Positions 45,066 through 53,046 of a stretch of 64,000 bases of DNA are shown here, in pieces. The notes under the pieces are model-generated. The model was not told the DNA's origin. It did not search any database and was given only the letters and a program-made list of their open reading frames with translations. The position numbers were made by a program, and so were the translations under genes. Each line of letters begins with the position of its first letter. Positions within the stretch are counted from its first letter, which is position 1. Source of the DNA: Pseudomonas knackmussii B13 (GTDB taxonomy: Bacteria > Pseudomonadota > Gammaproteobacteria > Pseudomonadales > Pseudomonadaceae); the NCBI RefSeq assembly GCF_000689415.1, contig NZ_HG322950.1, positions 1,426,001-1,490,000 of the forward strand, given 5' to 3'.

Positions 45066-46034
45066 TCAGGGCTTGCGCGCCACCAGTGTGGCGCGCAGCG
45101 GCGCCGGCAGGCCTTCGATGGTGCGGCTGTGGTCGTGCGGATCGAGGAACTCCGGCAGCGACTGGTAGCGCATCCACTGGGTCGAGCGCTGCTCTTCCAC
45201 GGTGGTGTGGCTTTGGTCGACGCAACGAACGTCGCTGAAACCGGCACGGCGAAGCCACAGCTCCAGTGCCGGCACCGAGGGCAGGAACCAGACGTTACGC
45301 ATCTGCGCGTAGCGGTCTTCCGGCACCAGCACGGTGTTTACGTCGCCTTCCACCACCAGAGTTTCCAGCACCAGTTCACCACCACGGCGCAGGCAGTCCT
45401 TGAGCGCGTAGAGGTGGTCGATGGGCGAGCGGCGGTGATAGAGAACGCCCATGGAAAACACGGTATCGAAGCCTTCCAGCTTCTCCGGCAGCTCTTCCAG
45501 CGTCAGCGGCAGGTGCCAGGCCGGCAGGTCCGGCAGATAACGCTTCATCGCCAGGAATTGGCAGAAGAAAAGCCAGTTCGGATCGACGCCCACCACGCTG
45601 CGCGCGCCGGCGCCGAGCATGCGCCACTGGTAGTAGCCGTTGCCGCAACCGACATCGAGGATGCGCTTGCCGGCCAGGTCCAGGTGCGGCGAGACGCGCT
45701 CCCATTTCCAGTCCGAGCGCCATTCGGTGTCGATGTGCACGCCGAACACGTCGAACGGCCCTTTGCGCCACGGGATCAGGCCTTGCAGGGCACTGCGCAG
45801 CGTATGGCGGGTCGCGTCGTCGCAATCGCCTTCCAGGGCGAAATGCTCGGCCAGCTCCACGATTTGCGTACGAATCTCGGGCAGTTGGTCGACCGCGCCG
45901 AGCCAGCGCTCCAGGTCGCCATGGCCGTCTTCGATTTTGGCGGCGAGTTGCCCGGCGAGGGATTCGCTCCAGGCTTGCAGGGGCGTGCCGGCCAGTTCCC
46001 GGCAGAGGCTGTCGAGGGCGAAGCGTTCGATCAT
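45066..46034 (-). CDS. cmoB: tRNA U34 carboxymethyltransferase CmoB
   Basis: A 322-residue methyltransferase-fold enzyme that uses carboxy-SAM to make cmo5U34 in tRNA. Motif I ILDVGCGNGYYQWRML, WRKGPFDVFG and DTEWRSDWKWERV before it, FDTVFSMGVLYHRRSP after, and VEEQRSTQWMRYQSL near the end are all typical. ATG 46034 overlaps the cmoA stop by 4 bases (ATGA). An extension to 46076 is open but unneeded. Confidence 0.96.
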   Translation of the reverse strand: MIERFALDSLCRELAGTPLQAWSESLAGQLAAKIEDGHGDLERWLGAVDQLPEIRTQIVELAEHFALEGDCDDATRHTLRSALQGLIPWRKGPFDVFGVHIDTEWRSDWKWERVSPHLDLAGKRILDVGCGNGYYQWRMLGAGARSVVGVDPNWLFFCQFLAMKRYLPDLPAWHLPLTLEELPEKLEGFDTVFSMGVLYHRRSPIDHLYALKDCLRRGGELVLETLVVEGDVNTVLVPEDRYAQMRNVWFLPSVPALELWLRRAGFSDVRCVDQSHTTVEEQRSTQWMRYQSLPEFLDPHDHSRTIEGLPAPLRATLVARKP

Positions 46035-46771
46035 GGCAGGGCGATCAGCGAGGCGAAGTTCAGGCACTGGAACCACAGCACCACCTTGGAGAAACCGGCT
46101 TGCGCGAGGCGCTCTCGGTGCTCCTCGAGGGTGTCGGGGCGCATCACGTTCTCGATGGCGGTGCGTTTCTGGGCGATTTCCAGTTCGCTGTAGCCATTGG
46201 CGCGCTTGAAGTCCAGGTGCAGTTCATTGAGCAGTTCGTGCTCCGCGGCGTCGGCGAAGCGCAGTTTTTCCGAGAGGATCAGCGCGCCGCCGGGCAGCAG
46301 GGCCTGGCGGATGCGCTGCAGCAGTTCCAGACGACGCTCCGGCTCGATGAACTGCAGGGTGAAGTTCAGCGCCACCAGGGCGCAGGGCTGGAAGTCCATC
46401 TGCAGGATGTCCGCTTCCACCAATTCGGCGGGCAGCAGCTCCTGGTACATGGCGTCCTGTGCGCTGAGGTATTCACGGCAGCGGGCGAGCATGGCGGCGG
46501 AGTTGTCTACGCCGATCACCCGGCAACCGTCGGTCTTCACGTGGCGGCGCAGCGCCTGGGTCACTGCGCCCAGCGAGCAGCCCAGGTCGTAGAGCCGGCT
46601 GCCCGGCTGGGCGAAGCGCGCGCCGAGCACGCCGATGTTCTCGACGATGGTCGGGTAGCCCGGCACCGAGCGCTTGATCATGTCCGGGAAGACGCGCGCC
46701 ACATCCTCGTTGAAGGTGAAGTCGGCGACGTGGTCCAGGGGCTGGGAGAAGATGCGATCAGATTCGCTCAC
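46031..46771 (-). CDS. cmoA: Carboxy-SAM synthase CmoA
   Basis: A 246-residue enzyme converting SAM and prephenate to carboxy-SAM, the substrate of CmoB. Landmarks FTFNEDVARVFPDMIKRSVP, SAM motif YDLGCSLGAVTQALRR, and ALNFTLQFIEPERR. Start ATG 46771. A well-formed promoter lies 66 bases upstream. In remembered P. aeruginosa maps cmoAB is elsewhere on the chromosome, so this is a rearranged position. Confidence 0.96.
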   Translation of the reverse strand: MSESDRIFSQPLDHVADFTFNEDVARVFPDMIKRSVPGYPTIVENIGVLGARFAQPGSRLYDLGCSLGAVTQALRRHVKTDGCRVIGVDNSAAMLARCREYLSAQDAMYQELLPAELVEADILQMDFQPCALVALNFTLQFIEPERRLELLQRIRQALLPGGALILSEKLRFADAAEHELLNELHLDFKRANGYSELEIAQKRTAIENVMRPDTLEEHRERLAQAGFSKVVLWFQCLNFASLIALP

Positions 46772-46836
46772 GCGAAGGGCCTCGGTACGGATGCTGCGGA
46801 AAGCCGGCGGACTGCCAGGGGTGGCGCCGGGTGCGC

Positions 46837-46865
46837 ATTGTAGCCGAGCAGGGCGGTCGGCCCAA
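46837..46865 (-). promoter_or_regulatory. Promoter of cmoA-cmoB
   Basis: On the minus strand TTGGGC (46865-46860), 17-base spacer, TACAAT (46842-46837). Confidence 0.6.
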
Positions 46866-46888
46866 CCGTCGGGCGACGGGGGCTGGGG

Positions 46889-47461
46889 TTACTTGAGCTG
46901 GTCGGAGAAGTATTCGCCGGCGCCTTGCAGCGGGCCGAGGGGGTTCTTCTTGTCTTCGACGCGGCGGATGTTCGGTTCGCCGTTGCTGACCTTGTGCACC
47001 ACCACATCGTCGATCAGCACGAACACCGGACGGAACGACCAGCCCTGGACCTGGCGGCGCTTGCGGAAGTTGAACAGGTCGGCCCAGAAGCTGCCGACGC
47101 GCTGGCTGTCGGTCTTGCTGAAGTCGAAGGAGTAACCGATGCAACGATCCTTGGCCTGCAGGCAGGTCACCAGGCCGTCCGGCAGGTAGTCGATGGGAAT
47201 GTTCGGCTGTACGAAGAGCAGACGCACGTCGATGAACGAGAGCATCTTGGCGTTGCCTTGGCTCAGCGGATCGAAGCCCAGGCTGAGGAGCTGGGAGCGC
47301 GTGGTCCTGCCGGGCACGACCTGTTCGTAGCGGTGCTGGGCATCCTGGTAATCGAGGAACGGCGACTGCACTTCTGCACGTTCGCTGGGCAACAGGCTGC
47401 CGCACGCGGAAAGCATCAAACAGGCGCACAGCACTACCATCAAACGGACTTCAGCACGCAT
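46889..47461 (-). CDS. Lipoprotein of unknown function
   Basis: A 190-residue predicted lipoprotein: signal VLCACLMLSAC with lipobox LSAC (Cys20). The mature part has YEQVVPGRTTRSQLLSLGFD, similar to the SmpA/OmlA-type fold opening that senses or supports envelope assembly, but the match is weak. It also has two later cysteines (CLQAKDRC). I do not assign a function. Separated from cmoA by 117 bases; same strand as the next gene, with an 87-base gap. Confidence 0.75.
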   Translation of the reverse strand: MRAEVRLMVVLCACLMLSACGSLLPSERAEVQSPFLDYQDAQHRYEQVVPGRTTRSQLLSLGFDPLSQGNAKMLSFIDVRLLFVQPNIPIDYLPDGLVTCLQAKDRCIGYSFDFSKTDSQRVGSFWADLFNFRKRRQVQGWSFRPVFVLIDDVVVHKVSNGEPNIRRVEDKKNPLGPLQGAGEYFSDQLK

Positions 47462-47548
47462 GAAACGTCTCCATTCGATACTTCCGAGTACCTTGATCTA
47501 TAGACGATGGGGCGTGTACCTGCCGGACTTTTCTTCGGATGGTCCGCA

Positions 47549-48298
47549 TCAGTCGACAGATACCAGATAGCCGCGCATCAGAGGCTCCCAGGCGCCGCTT
47601 TCACGCATGCGGCGCAGGCCCTGGTCTAGCGCTTCGAGTCGCGCCGCCGCGTCTTTCAGGTGCGGGCTGAGGGCGACGTACATGGGGCGTTTGTGCGGTA
47701 GGCCGCCCGCGCTGCGAACCTGCTTGTCGAGATGCTGCCGATGCAGGTAGCGGTCGACGATGCGATGGTCCTCGACCAGCACATCGATGCGTCCGAGCAG
47801 CAGCTTCTGCAGATTGCGCTCGAGCACGCGTTCGCCACTGAGCACCTGCACCTGCTCAGGGGCGTCGAGGTGGCTGTCGCGCCAGGCGTCGAGTTGCGGG
47901 CCGTAGGAGTAGCCCTGGACCAGGCCGATCTTCAGGCTGTCCAGCGAGGCCGGGCCGCGGTACTGCCAGGCACTGTCGGCACGGGTGTAGAAGCGCATTT
48001 CCACCCAGCCGATGGGTTCGCGGCCGATCAGCAGGCCTTCGGCCTCCTCGGCGTAGGCGCCGATCACGCCGTCGAGTTGGCCGTCGCGGGCCATCTGCAG
48101 GGCGCGTGACCAGGGCAGCGATTGGACTTCGGGGGTTTCGGGCAGCAGGTGCCTCAGGCCCTCGACCAGGTAACCGGGCTTGTTGGGTGTCTCCGGGCAG
48201 AGGTACGGACACCAGTCGTCGCCGCCCAGGCGCAGGGGTTCGGCGACGGCGCCCAGGGCGGCTGTACAGAGCAGGGAAGCGATGGCGGATCGCAGCAT
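47549..48298 (-). CDS. Periplasmic substrate-binding protein, amino-acid type (SBP family 3)
   Basis: A 249-residue protein with signal peptide (cleavage about residue 19, GAVAEPL). Domain pattern of family 3 receptors: LRLGGDDWCPYLC, GLRHLLPETPEVQSLPWSRALQMARDGQLDGVIG, GLVQGYSYG and NLQKLLLGRIDVLVED. It has no ABC partner nearby, like the many stand-alone members in Pseudomonas whose ligands are unknown. It ends 8 bases before the next minus-strand gene begins upstream (48306). Confidence 0.85.
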   Translation of the reverse strand: MLRSAIASLLCTAALGAVAEPLRLGGDDWCPYLCPETPNKPGYLVEGLRHLLPETPEVQSLPWSRALQMARDGQLDGVIGAYAEEAEGLLIGREPIGWVEMRFYTRADSAWQYRGPASLDSLKIGLVQGYSYGPQLDAWRDSHLDAPEQVQVLSGERVLERNLQKLLLGRIDVLVEDHRIVDRYLHRQHLDKQVRSAGGLPHKRPMYVALSPHLKDAAARLEALDQGLRRMRESGAWEPLMRGYLVSVD

Positions 48299-48305
48299 GG
48301 ATTGC

Positions 48306-48971
48306 TCACGTGGCGGATTCCGACAGCGAGTATGGCAGAGCCCTACGCCCGAAACTAACCGAGGCAGCTATGCCGAGCTGGCCTAGCCAGTAGGTGATCA
48401 TGATGGCGTAGCCGGAGCCGTCGAAGGCGTCCAGGAAGCGGCTGATGCCGATCATGCTGTCGGACAGCATGAACAGCAGCGCCCCGCTGGCGGCCAACCA
48501 GGCGCTGGGTGAGATGGGCGTGGCGAGGCGGGCCAGGGCGCGCCAGAGCATGCTGCTGATGGTCAGGCTGTAGAGGGCGATGGGCAGGCGCAGTTCGCCC
48601 AATCCGTGGCTGTCGAGAAGCAGGAACAGGCCGATGCCGGGCAGGGCCGCGCAGACCAGAGCCAGTGGGGCGAGTCGCCGCGTTTCGCCGAGGTAGGCGA
48701 CCAGGTAGGCGACATGGGCGAGCAGGAAGGCGGCGAGCCCTGGGACGAAGGCGTTGAGCGGCCATTCGAGCAGAATGTCGCCGAGCAGCGAGAGGCCCAG
48801 GCCGAGCAGAATCCAGCGGCGGTAGGCCGAGGGGTTTGCGGCGCCAACCCAGAGGAGCAGGACGAGGATTGGTAGCGGTTTGCTCAGCATGCGCAGCCAG
48901 GGCAGATCCAGCGCCATGCCGAGCAGGTGAGCGAGGCTGCCGAGAACGGCCAGGGGCAGTAGCCAGCGCAT
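48306..48971 (-). CDS. YhhN-family membrane protein, lysoplasmalogenase-like
   Basis: A 221-residue protein with about eight transmembrane segments and the YhhN motifs GDILLEW (about residue 64) and LFMLSDSMIG (about 165), the acidic residues of which are catalytic in mammalian TMEM86 lysoplasmalogenases. Bacterial substrate (lysoplasmalogen or other ether lipid) is uncertain. Probably transcribed with the receptor gene 7 bases downstream. Confidence 0.85.
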   Translation of the reverse strand: MRWLLPLAVLGSLAHLLGMALDLPWLRMLSKPLPILVLLLWVGAANPSAYRRWILLGLGLSLLGDILLEWPLNAFVPGLAAFLLAHVAYLVAYLGETRRLAPLALVCAALPGIGLFLLLDSHGLGELRLPIALYSLTISSMLWRALARLATPISPSAWLAASGALLFMLSDSMIGISRFLDAFDGSGYAIMITYWLGQLGIAASVSFGRRALPYSLSESAT

Positions 48972-49069
48972 GTGCGACTCCTTGTCGGTCAGGAGTCGCC
49001 AACATGCCGCAATCGGTGGGGAGGCGCCCAGGCCGGGCGCGTCAGACCGGGTGGTATTTGGCGTCTTGC

Positions 49070-49462
49070 TCAGCGCGCGCTGATGGCGCAGTCGAAGGTG
49101 CGCTCGGGGGCGACTTCGGGTTCCCAGGGGCGGTGGTAGATCAGCTGCAGATGGTCCTCGCCGGTGCCGGCGACGCGAAAGCGCCAGGTGGACTCGCCCG
49201 CACTGCCGACCACGCCGGCGTCCTCGGGGTTGTTGTAGACCTCGGGGCCGAGGCTGTGGAGGACGCTAGCCGCCGGATTGCGGATCTCCCAGCGGAAGCC
49301 GGTGGTGGGATTGCTCGGCAGCATCAGCACCAGTTCCTGGCCCTGGTGCAGTTTCAGCGGTTTGCAGTCGTGCTCGCTTTCCAGGCTGACCACCGGCTTC
49401 TGGCCGGCGCAACCGGCGAGCAACAGCAGGGACAGGGGAAGCAACAGGCGGGGCGACGGCAT
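49070..49462 (-). CDS. icp: Chagasin-type cysteine peptidase inhibitor (family I42)
   Basis: A 130-residue lipoprotein or secreted inhibitor. Lipobox LAGC (about residue 18) after ATG 49462, which has GAGGAG upstream. The three chagasin loops are present: NPTTGFRWEI, the Gly loop GSAGESTWRF, and RPWE near the end. Chagasins block papain-like peptidases; P. aeruginosa has one at the same place. No papain-like target is in the window. The frame is open upstream to 49657 through REP DNA, which I reject as the start. Confidence 0.88.
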   Translation of the reverse strand: MPSPRLLLPLSLLLLAGCAGQKPVVSLESEHDCKPLKLHQGQELVLMLPSNPTTGFRWEIRNPAASVLHSLGPEVYNNPEDAGVVGSAGESTWRFRVAGTGEDHLQLIYHRPWEPEVAPERTFDCAISAR

Positions 49463-49555
49463 GACGGCTCCTCGGGCGAGTTCGAATTGGGCCCGAGGAT
49501 AGCGCAAAGGCCGGGAGGGTTGGCTAGCTCGACGTGCCGTAGGAGCAACTGTCCT

Positions 49556-49634
49556 TTGGGCTCCCGCGTTCGCGGGAGAGACGAGAAAAGGTGCACGCTT
49601 TTCATCGTCTTCCCCGCGAACGCGGGGACCCAGA
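49556..49634. repeat. REPIN: second inverted REP pair, between icp and asrA
   Basis: TTTGGGCTCCCGCGTTCGCG (continuing GGAGAGACG, 49556-49584) faces CGTCTTCCCCGCGAACGCGG (continuing GGACCCAGA, 49606-49634). Same family as the copy at 44979. The spacer itself contains GAAAAG...CTTTTC. Confidence 0.8.
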
Positions 49635-49647
49635 AGAAATGTACAAG

Positions 49648-49699
49648 CGGATCTCATCCGCGAATCGCGAGCATCGCGGACAAGGTCCGCTCCTACAGC
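49648..49699. repeat. Adjacent REP-type palindromes
   Basis: GCGGATCTCATCCGCG (49648-49663) and CGCGGACAAGGTCCGC (49675-49690) followed by TCCTACAG, the motif of a second common Pseudomonas REP class. With the REPIN it makes a 145-base repeat block. Confidence 0.7.
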
Positions 49700-49710
49700 G
49701 CGGCTGGTCC

Positions 49711-52110
49711 TCAGGCGGGGAACAGCACCTTGGCCACATCGATGAAGCGCCGGGCGAAGTGCACGGTCAGGTCTTCCTTGAGGTAGTCCGGCAGTTCCGC
49801 GAAGTCGCCGCGGTTGGCTTCCGGGAGGATCAGCTCATGGATCTTCTGCCGACGCGCCGCGATCACCTTCTCGCGAACCCCTCCGATCGGCAGTACCTGG
49901 CCGGTGAGAGTCAGCTCGCCGGTCATGGCCACGCCTTTCTTCGGCGCCTGGTTGCGCGCCAGGGAGAGCAGGGCACTGGCCATGGTGATGCCGGCGCTCG
50001 GGCCATCCTTGGGCGTGGCGCCCTCGGGCACGTGCAGGTGGACGAAAGCCTGGTCGAAGAAGCTCGGGTCGCCGCCGTATTTCTTCAGGTTGGCGGTGAC
50101 GTAGCTGTAGGCGATCTCCGCCGATTCCTTCATCACATCGCCCAATTGGCCGGTGAGCTTGAAGCCGCGGTTGAGCGTGTGGATACGCGTCGCTTCGATC
50201 GGCAGCGTCGCGCCGCCCATGCTGGTCCAGGCCAGCCCGGTGATCACGCCGATGCCCGAGAGCAGCTGCTCGGTGCGGAACACCGGCATGCCCAGGTAAT
50301 CCTCCAGGTCCTTGGCGCCGATCTTCACCGTCGCCTCGGGATCTTCCAGCAGTTTCACCACCGACTTGCGCACCAGCTTGCCGAGCTGCTTCTCCAGCTG
50401 GCGCACGCCGGCTTCGCGGGCATAGCCCTCGATCACCGCGCGCAGGGCTGCGTCGTTGATCGACAGGCGGCTCTTCGGCACGCCGGCCTTCTCCAGCTGC
50501 TTGGGCCACAGGTGGCGCTTGGCGATGGCCAGCTTCTCCTCGCCGATGTAGCCGGAGAGGCGGATCACTTCCATGCGGTCGAGCAGCGGCCCTGGAATCG
50601 AATCCAGGGTGTTCGCCGTGCAGACGAAGAGCACCTTGGACAGGTCCAGGCGCAGGTCCAGGTAGTGATCGAGGAACTCGACGTTCTGCTCGGGATCGAG
50701 GGTTTCCAGCAGCGCCGAGGCCGGGTCGCCCTGGTAGCTGGCGCCGAGCTTGTCGATCTCGTCGAGCATGATCACCGGGTTCATCACCTCGACGTCCTTC
50801 AGCGCCTGCACCAGCTTGCCGGGCAGGGCGCCTATGTAGGTGCGGCGGTGGCCCTTGATCTCGGCCTCATCGCGCATGCCGCCGACGCTGAAGCGGTAGA
50901 ACGGCCGGCCAAGGCTCTCGGCGATGGACTTGCCGATACTGGTCTTGCCCACGCCCGGCGGGCCGACCAGCAGCACGATGGAGCCGGCGATCTCGCCCTT
51001 GAAGGCACCCACGGCGAGGAATTCGAGGATGCGATCCTTGACGTCTTCCAGGCCCGAATGATGGCGGTCGAGCACCTTGCGCGCATGCTTGAGGTCGAGC
51101 TTGTCCTTGCCCAGTACGCCCCAGGGCACCGAGGTGGCCCAGTCGAGGTAGTTGCGGGTAACCGCGTATTCCGGCGAGCCGCTCTCGAGGATCGATAGTT
51201 TGTTGAGCTCCTCATCGATGCGCTTGCGCGCCTGTTCGGGGAGGATCTTGCCGTCCAGGCGGGCGCGGAACTCGTCCGCATCGGCGCTCTTGTCGTCCTT
51301 GGTGATGCCCAGTTCCTGCTGGATGGTCTTGAGCTGTTCCTTGAGGAAGAACTCGCGCTGGCGCTCGCCGATCTTGCGATTGACCTCGGCGGACAGCTCC
51401 TTCTGCAGGCGCGCCACCTCCACTTCCTTGCGCAGCAGCGGCAGGACCTTCTCCATCCGCTTGAGCATCGGCACCGTGTCCAGCACCTCCTGCAACTCGC
51501 TGCCCGGCGCGGTGGTCAGGGCGGCGGCGAAGTCGGTGAGCGGCGACGGGTCGTTGGGGTTGAAGCGGTTCAGGTAGTTCTTCAGCTCTTCGCTGTACAG
51601 CGGGTTGAGCGGCAGCAGTTCCTTGATCGCGTTGATCAGCGCCATGCCGTAGGCCTTGACCTCGTCGCTGGCGTCGGCGGGGGTGTGCGGATAGTCCACT
51701 TCGACCAGGAAGGGCGGGCGGTGGCGCTTGATCCAGCCGCGGATGCGCACACGCGACAGACCCTGGGCGACGAACTGCAGCTTGCCGCCCTCGCGGCTGG
51801 CGTGGTGCACGCGCACCAGGGTGCCGTGCTCGGGCAGGGTGTTCGGATCGAAGTGGCGCGGGTCTTCCGGCGGGTTGTCCATGAAGAACAGCGCCAGGCT
51901 GTGGTGGTCGGTCTTGGCCACCAGCTCCAGGGTTTCCGCCCAGGGTTCTTCGTTGACGATCACAGGCAGCACCTGGGCCGGGAAGAACGGGCGGTTATGG
52001 ATCGGGATGACGTAGACGGTGGTCGGCAGATTCTGGCCGGGCAGCGCCAGGCTGGTGGCGTTGACCTCCTCGGCGCTGTGAATGTCGTGAATCTCGTCGT
52101 GGTCGCTCAT
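49711..52110 (-). CDS. asrA: Lon-family ATP-dependent protease AsrA
   Basis: A 799-residue LonA-type protease. N-terminal substrate domain to about 290, AAA+ Walker A LLVGPPGVGKTSIG and Walker B PVIMLDEIDKLG, protease domain with Ser in PKDGPSAGITMA and Lys in REKVIAARRQ. It differs from the housekeeping Pseudomonas Lon, notably in its start (NLPTTVYVIPIHNRPFFPAQ), and matches PA0779/AsrA, which in P. aeruginosa raises the heat-shock response to tobramycin. A sigma-32-type promoter precedes it. Confidence 0.93.
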   Translation of the reverse strand: MSDHDEIHDIHSAEEVNATSLALPGQNLPTTVYVIPIHNRPFFPAQVLPVIVNEEPWAETLELVAKTDHHSLALFFMDNPPEDPRHFDPNTLPEHGTLVRVHHASREGGKLQFVAQGLSRVRIRGWIKRHRPPFLVEVDYPHTPADASDEVKAYGMALINAIKELLPLNPLYSEELKNYLNRFNPNDPSPLTDFAAALTTAPGSELQEVLDTVPMLKRMEKVLPLLRKEVEVARLQKELSAEVNRKIGERQREFFLKEQLKTIQQELGITKDDKSADADEFRARLDGKILPEQARKRIDEELNKLSILESGSPEYAVTRNYLDWATSVPWGVLGKDKLDLKHARKVLDRHHSGLEDVKDRILEFLAVGAFKGEIAGSIVLLVGPPGVGKTSIGKSIAESLGRPFYRFSVGGMRDEAEIKGHRRTYIGALPGKLVQALKDVEVMNPVIMLDEIDKLGASYQGDPASALLETLDPEQNVEFLDHYLDLRLDLSKVLFVCTANTLDSIPGPLLDRMEVIRLSGYIGEEKLAIAKRHLWPKQLEKAGVPKSRLSINDAALRAVIEGYAREAGVRQLEKQLGKLVRKSVVKLLEDPEATVKIGAKDLEDYLGMPVFRTEQLLSGIGVITGLAWTSMGGATLPIEATRIHTLNRGFKLTGQLGDVMKESAEIAYSYVTANLKKYGGDPSFFDQAFVHLHVPEGATPKDGPSAGITMASALLSLARNQAPKKGVAMTGELTLTGQVLPIGGVREKVIAARRQKIHELILPEANRGDFAELPDYLKEDLTVHFARRFIDVAKVLFPA

Positions 52111-52140
52111 GAGGCACCTGACTGATTGAACATGACAGTC

Positions 52141-52170
52141 TAGATGGGGAATCCTCCGACGCCTTTCAAT
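52141..52170 (-). promoter_or_regulatory. Sigma-32 (RpoH) type promoter of asrA
   Basis: On the minus strand ATTGAAA (52170-52164), 14-base spacer, CCCCATCTA (52149-52141). This is close to the RpoH consensus CTTGAAA-N12/14-CCCCATNTA and lies 31 bases before the asrA start. Confidence 0.75.
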
Positions 52171-52277
52171 GCCTGTTCCGATGCCGCTGTTGCCAAAGAT
52201 GTCGTATGGACGACGGCCGCTGGGCAGGTCCGGCTATCTCCGTTAGAGTGCGCGCCCAACCCGCGCAGCCGTCCGCC

Positions 52278-53027
52278 ATGCTGGAAACCCGCGTCGCTCA
52301 ACTGTCAGAACAGTCTCACGCCCACGCTCACGTGCATCACCAGCTGGTGATGTCGCTGGCCGGGCGTGCCGCGTTCGAAGTGGACGGGAAGGGCGGCGAG
52401 GTCTGCCCGATGCGCGCCTGCCTGGTTCCCGGCGAGGCTGGGCATGCGTTCGCCGGCGTTGGCGACAACCGCATGCTGATCGTCGATCTCGACCCGCAGG
52501 ACGGCGCCGACGAAGAGCGCGAAATGCTGGCCCGGCTATTCGACAGGCCGCGCTATCCGACCCTGGACGCCGATCTGCAGAGCCTGCTCGGCTGCGCTGG
52601 CGCAGAGCTCGAACGCCATGGCCGTGATCCGCTTTTGGCGCGCGCCTTGGGTGGCGCGCTGATCCGGGCCCTGCATCTTCGGCTGATTGACGAACGGGCG
52701 CCGGAACCTGGCGGCCCGTTGGATCTGCAGCGCCTGGATGCGCATATGCGGGCCAACCTTGGTCGGCGCATCTGCATTGCCGAGTTGGCTCAGCTCGCCT
52801 GCCTGAGCCCCAGCCATTTCCACGCGCAGTTCAAGGACAGCGTTGGCCTGACGCCGCACCAATACCTGCTCAAGTTGCGCCTGGACTGCGCCGCACGGCT
52901 GCTACGGGAAAGCGATCTCTCGCTGGTGCGGGTCGCCGGCGAATGCGGTTTCTCCAGCCAGAGCGCGCTGACCACCGCAATGCGCCGTCACCTGGGACTG
53001 ACACCGGGCGCCCTGCGTCGGGGCTGA
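52278..53027 (+). CDS. pruR: AraC-family regulator, PruR-like
   Basis: A 249-residue regulator. N-terminal cupin-like sensing part (HAHAHVHHQLVMSLAGRAAF) and C-terminal AraC double HTH (about 155-245: ICIAELAQLACLSPSHFHAQF, VAGECGFSSQSALTTAMRRHLG). Position next to asrA matches PA0780 (PruR), the proline-utilisation activator of P. aeruginosa, but its targets putA and its receptor gene are not beside it here. ATG 52278; upstream ATG 52206 is also open. The symbol is by synteny and could be wrong. Confidence 0.75.
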   Translation: MLETRVAQLSEQSHAHAHVHHQLVMSLAGRAAFEVDGKGGEVCPMRACLVPGEAGHAFAGVGDNRMLIVDLDPQDGADEEREMLARLFDRPRYPTLDADLQSLLGCAGAELERHGRDPLLARALGGALIRALHLRLIDERAPEPGGPLDLQRLDAHMRANLGRRICIAELAQLACLSPSHFHAQFKDSVGLTPHQYLLKLRLDCAARLLRESDLSLVRVAGECGFSSQSALTTAMRRHLGLTPGALRRG

Positions 53028-53046
53028 AAAGGTCCTGGTGCAGGCG

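Noticed and set aside
49463..49657. Longer N-terminus for the chagasin gene
   Set aside because: It would translate REP repeats and place the lipobox signal 65 residues inside; ATG 49462 has its own ribosome site.
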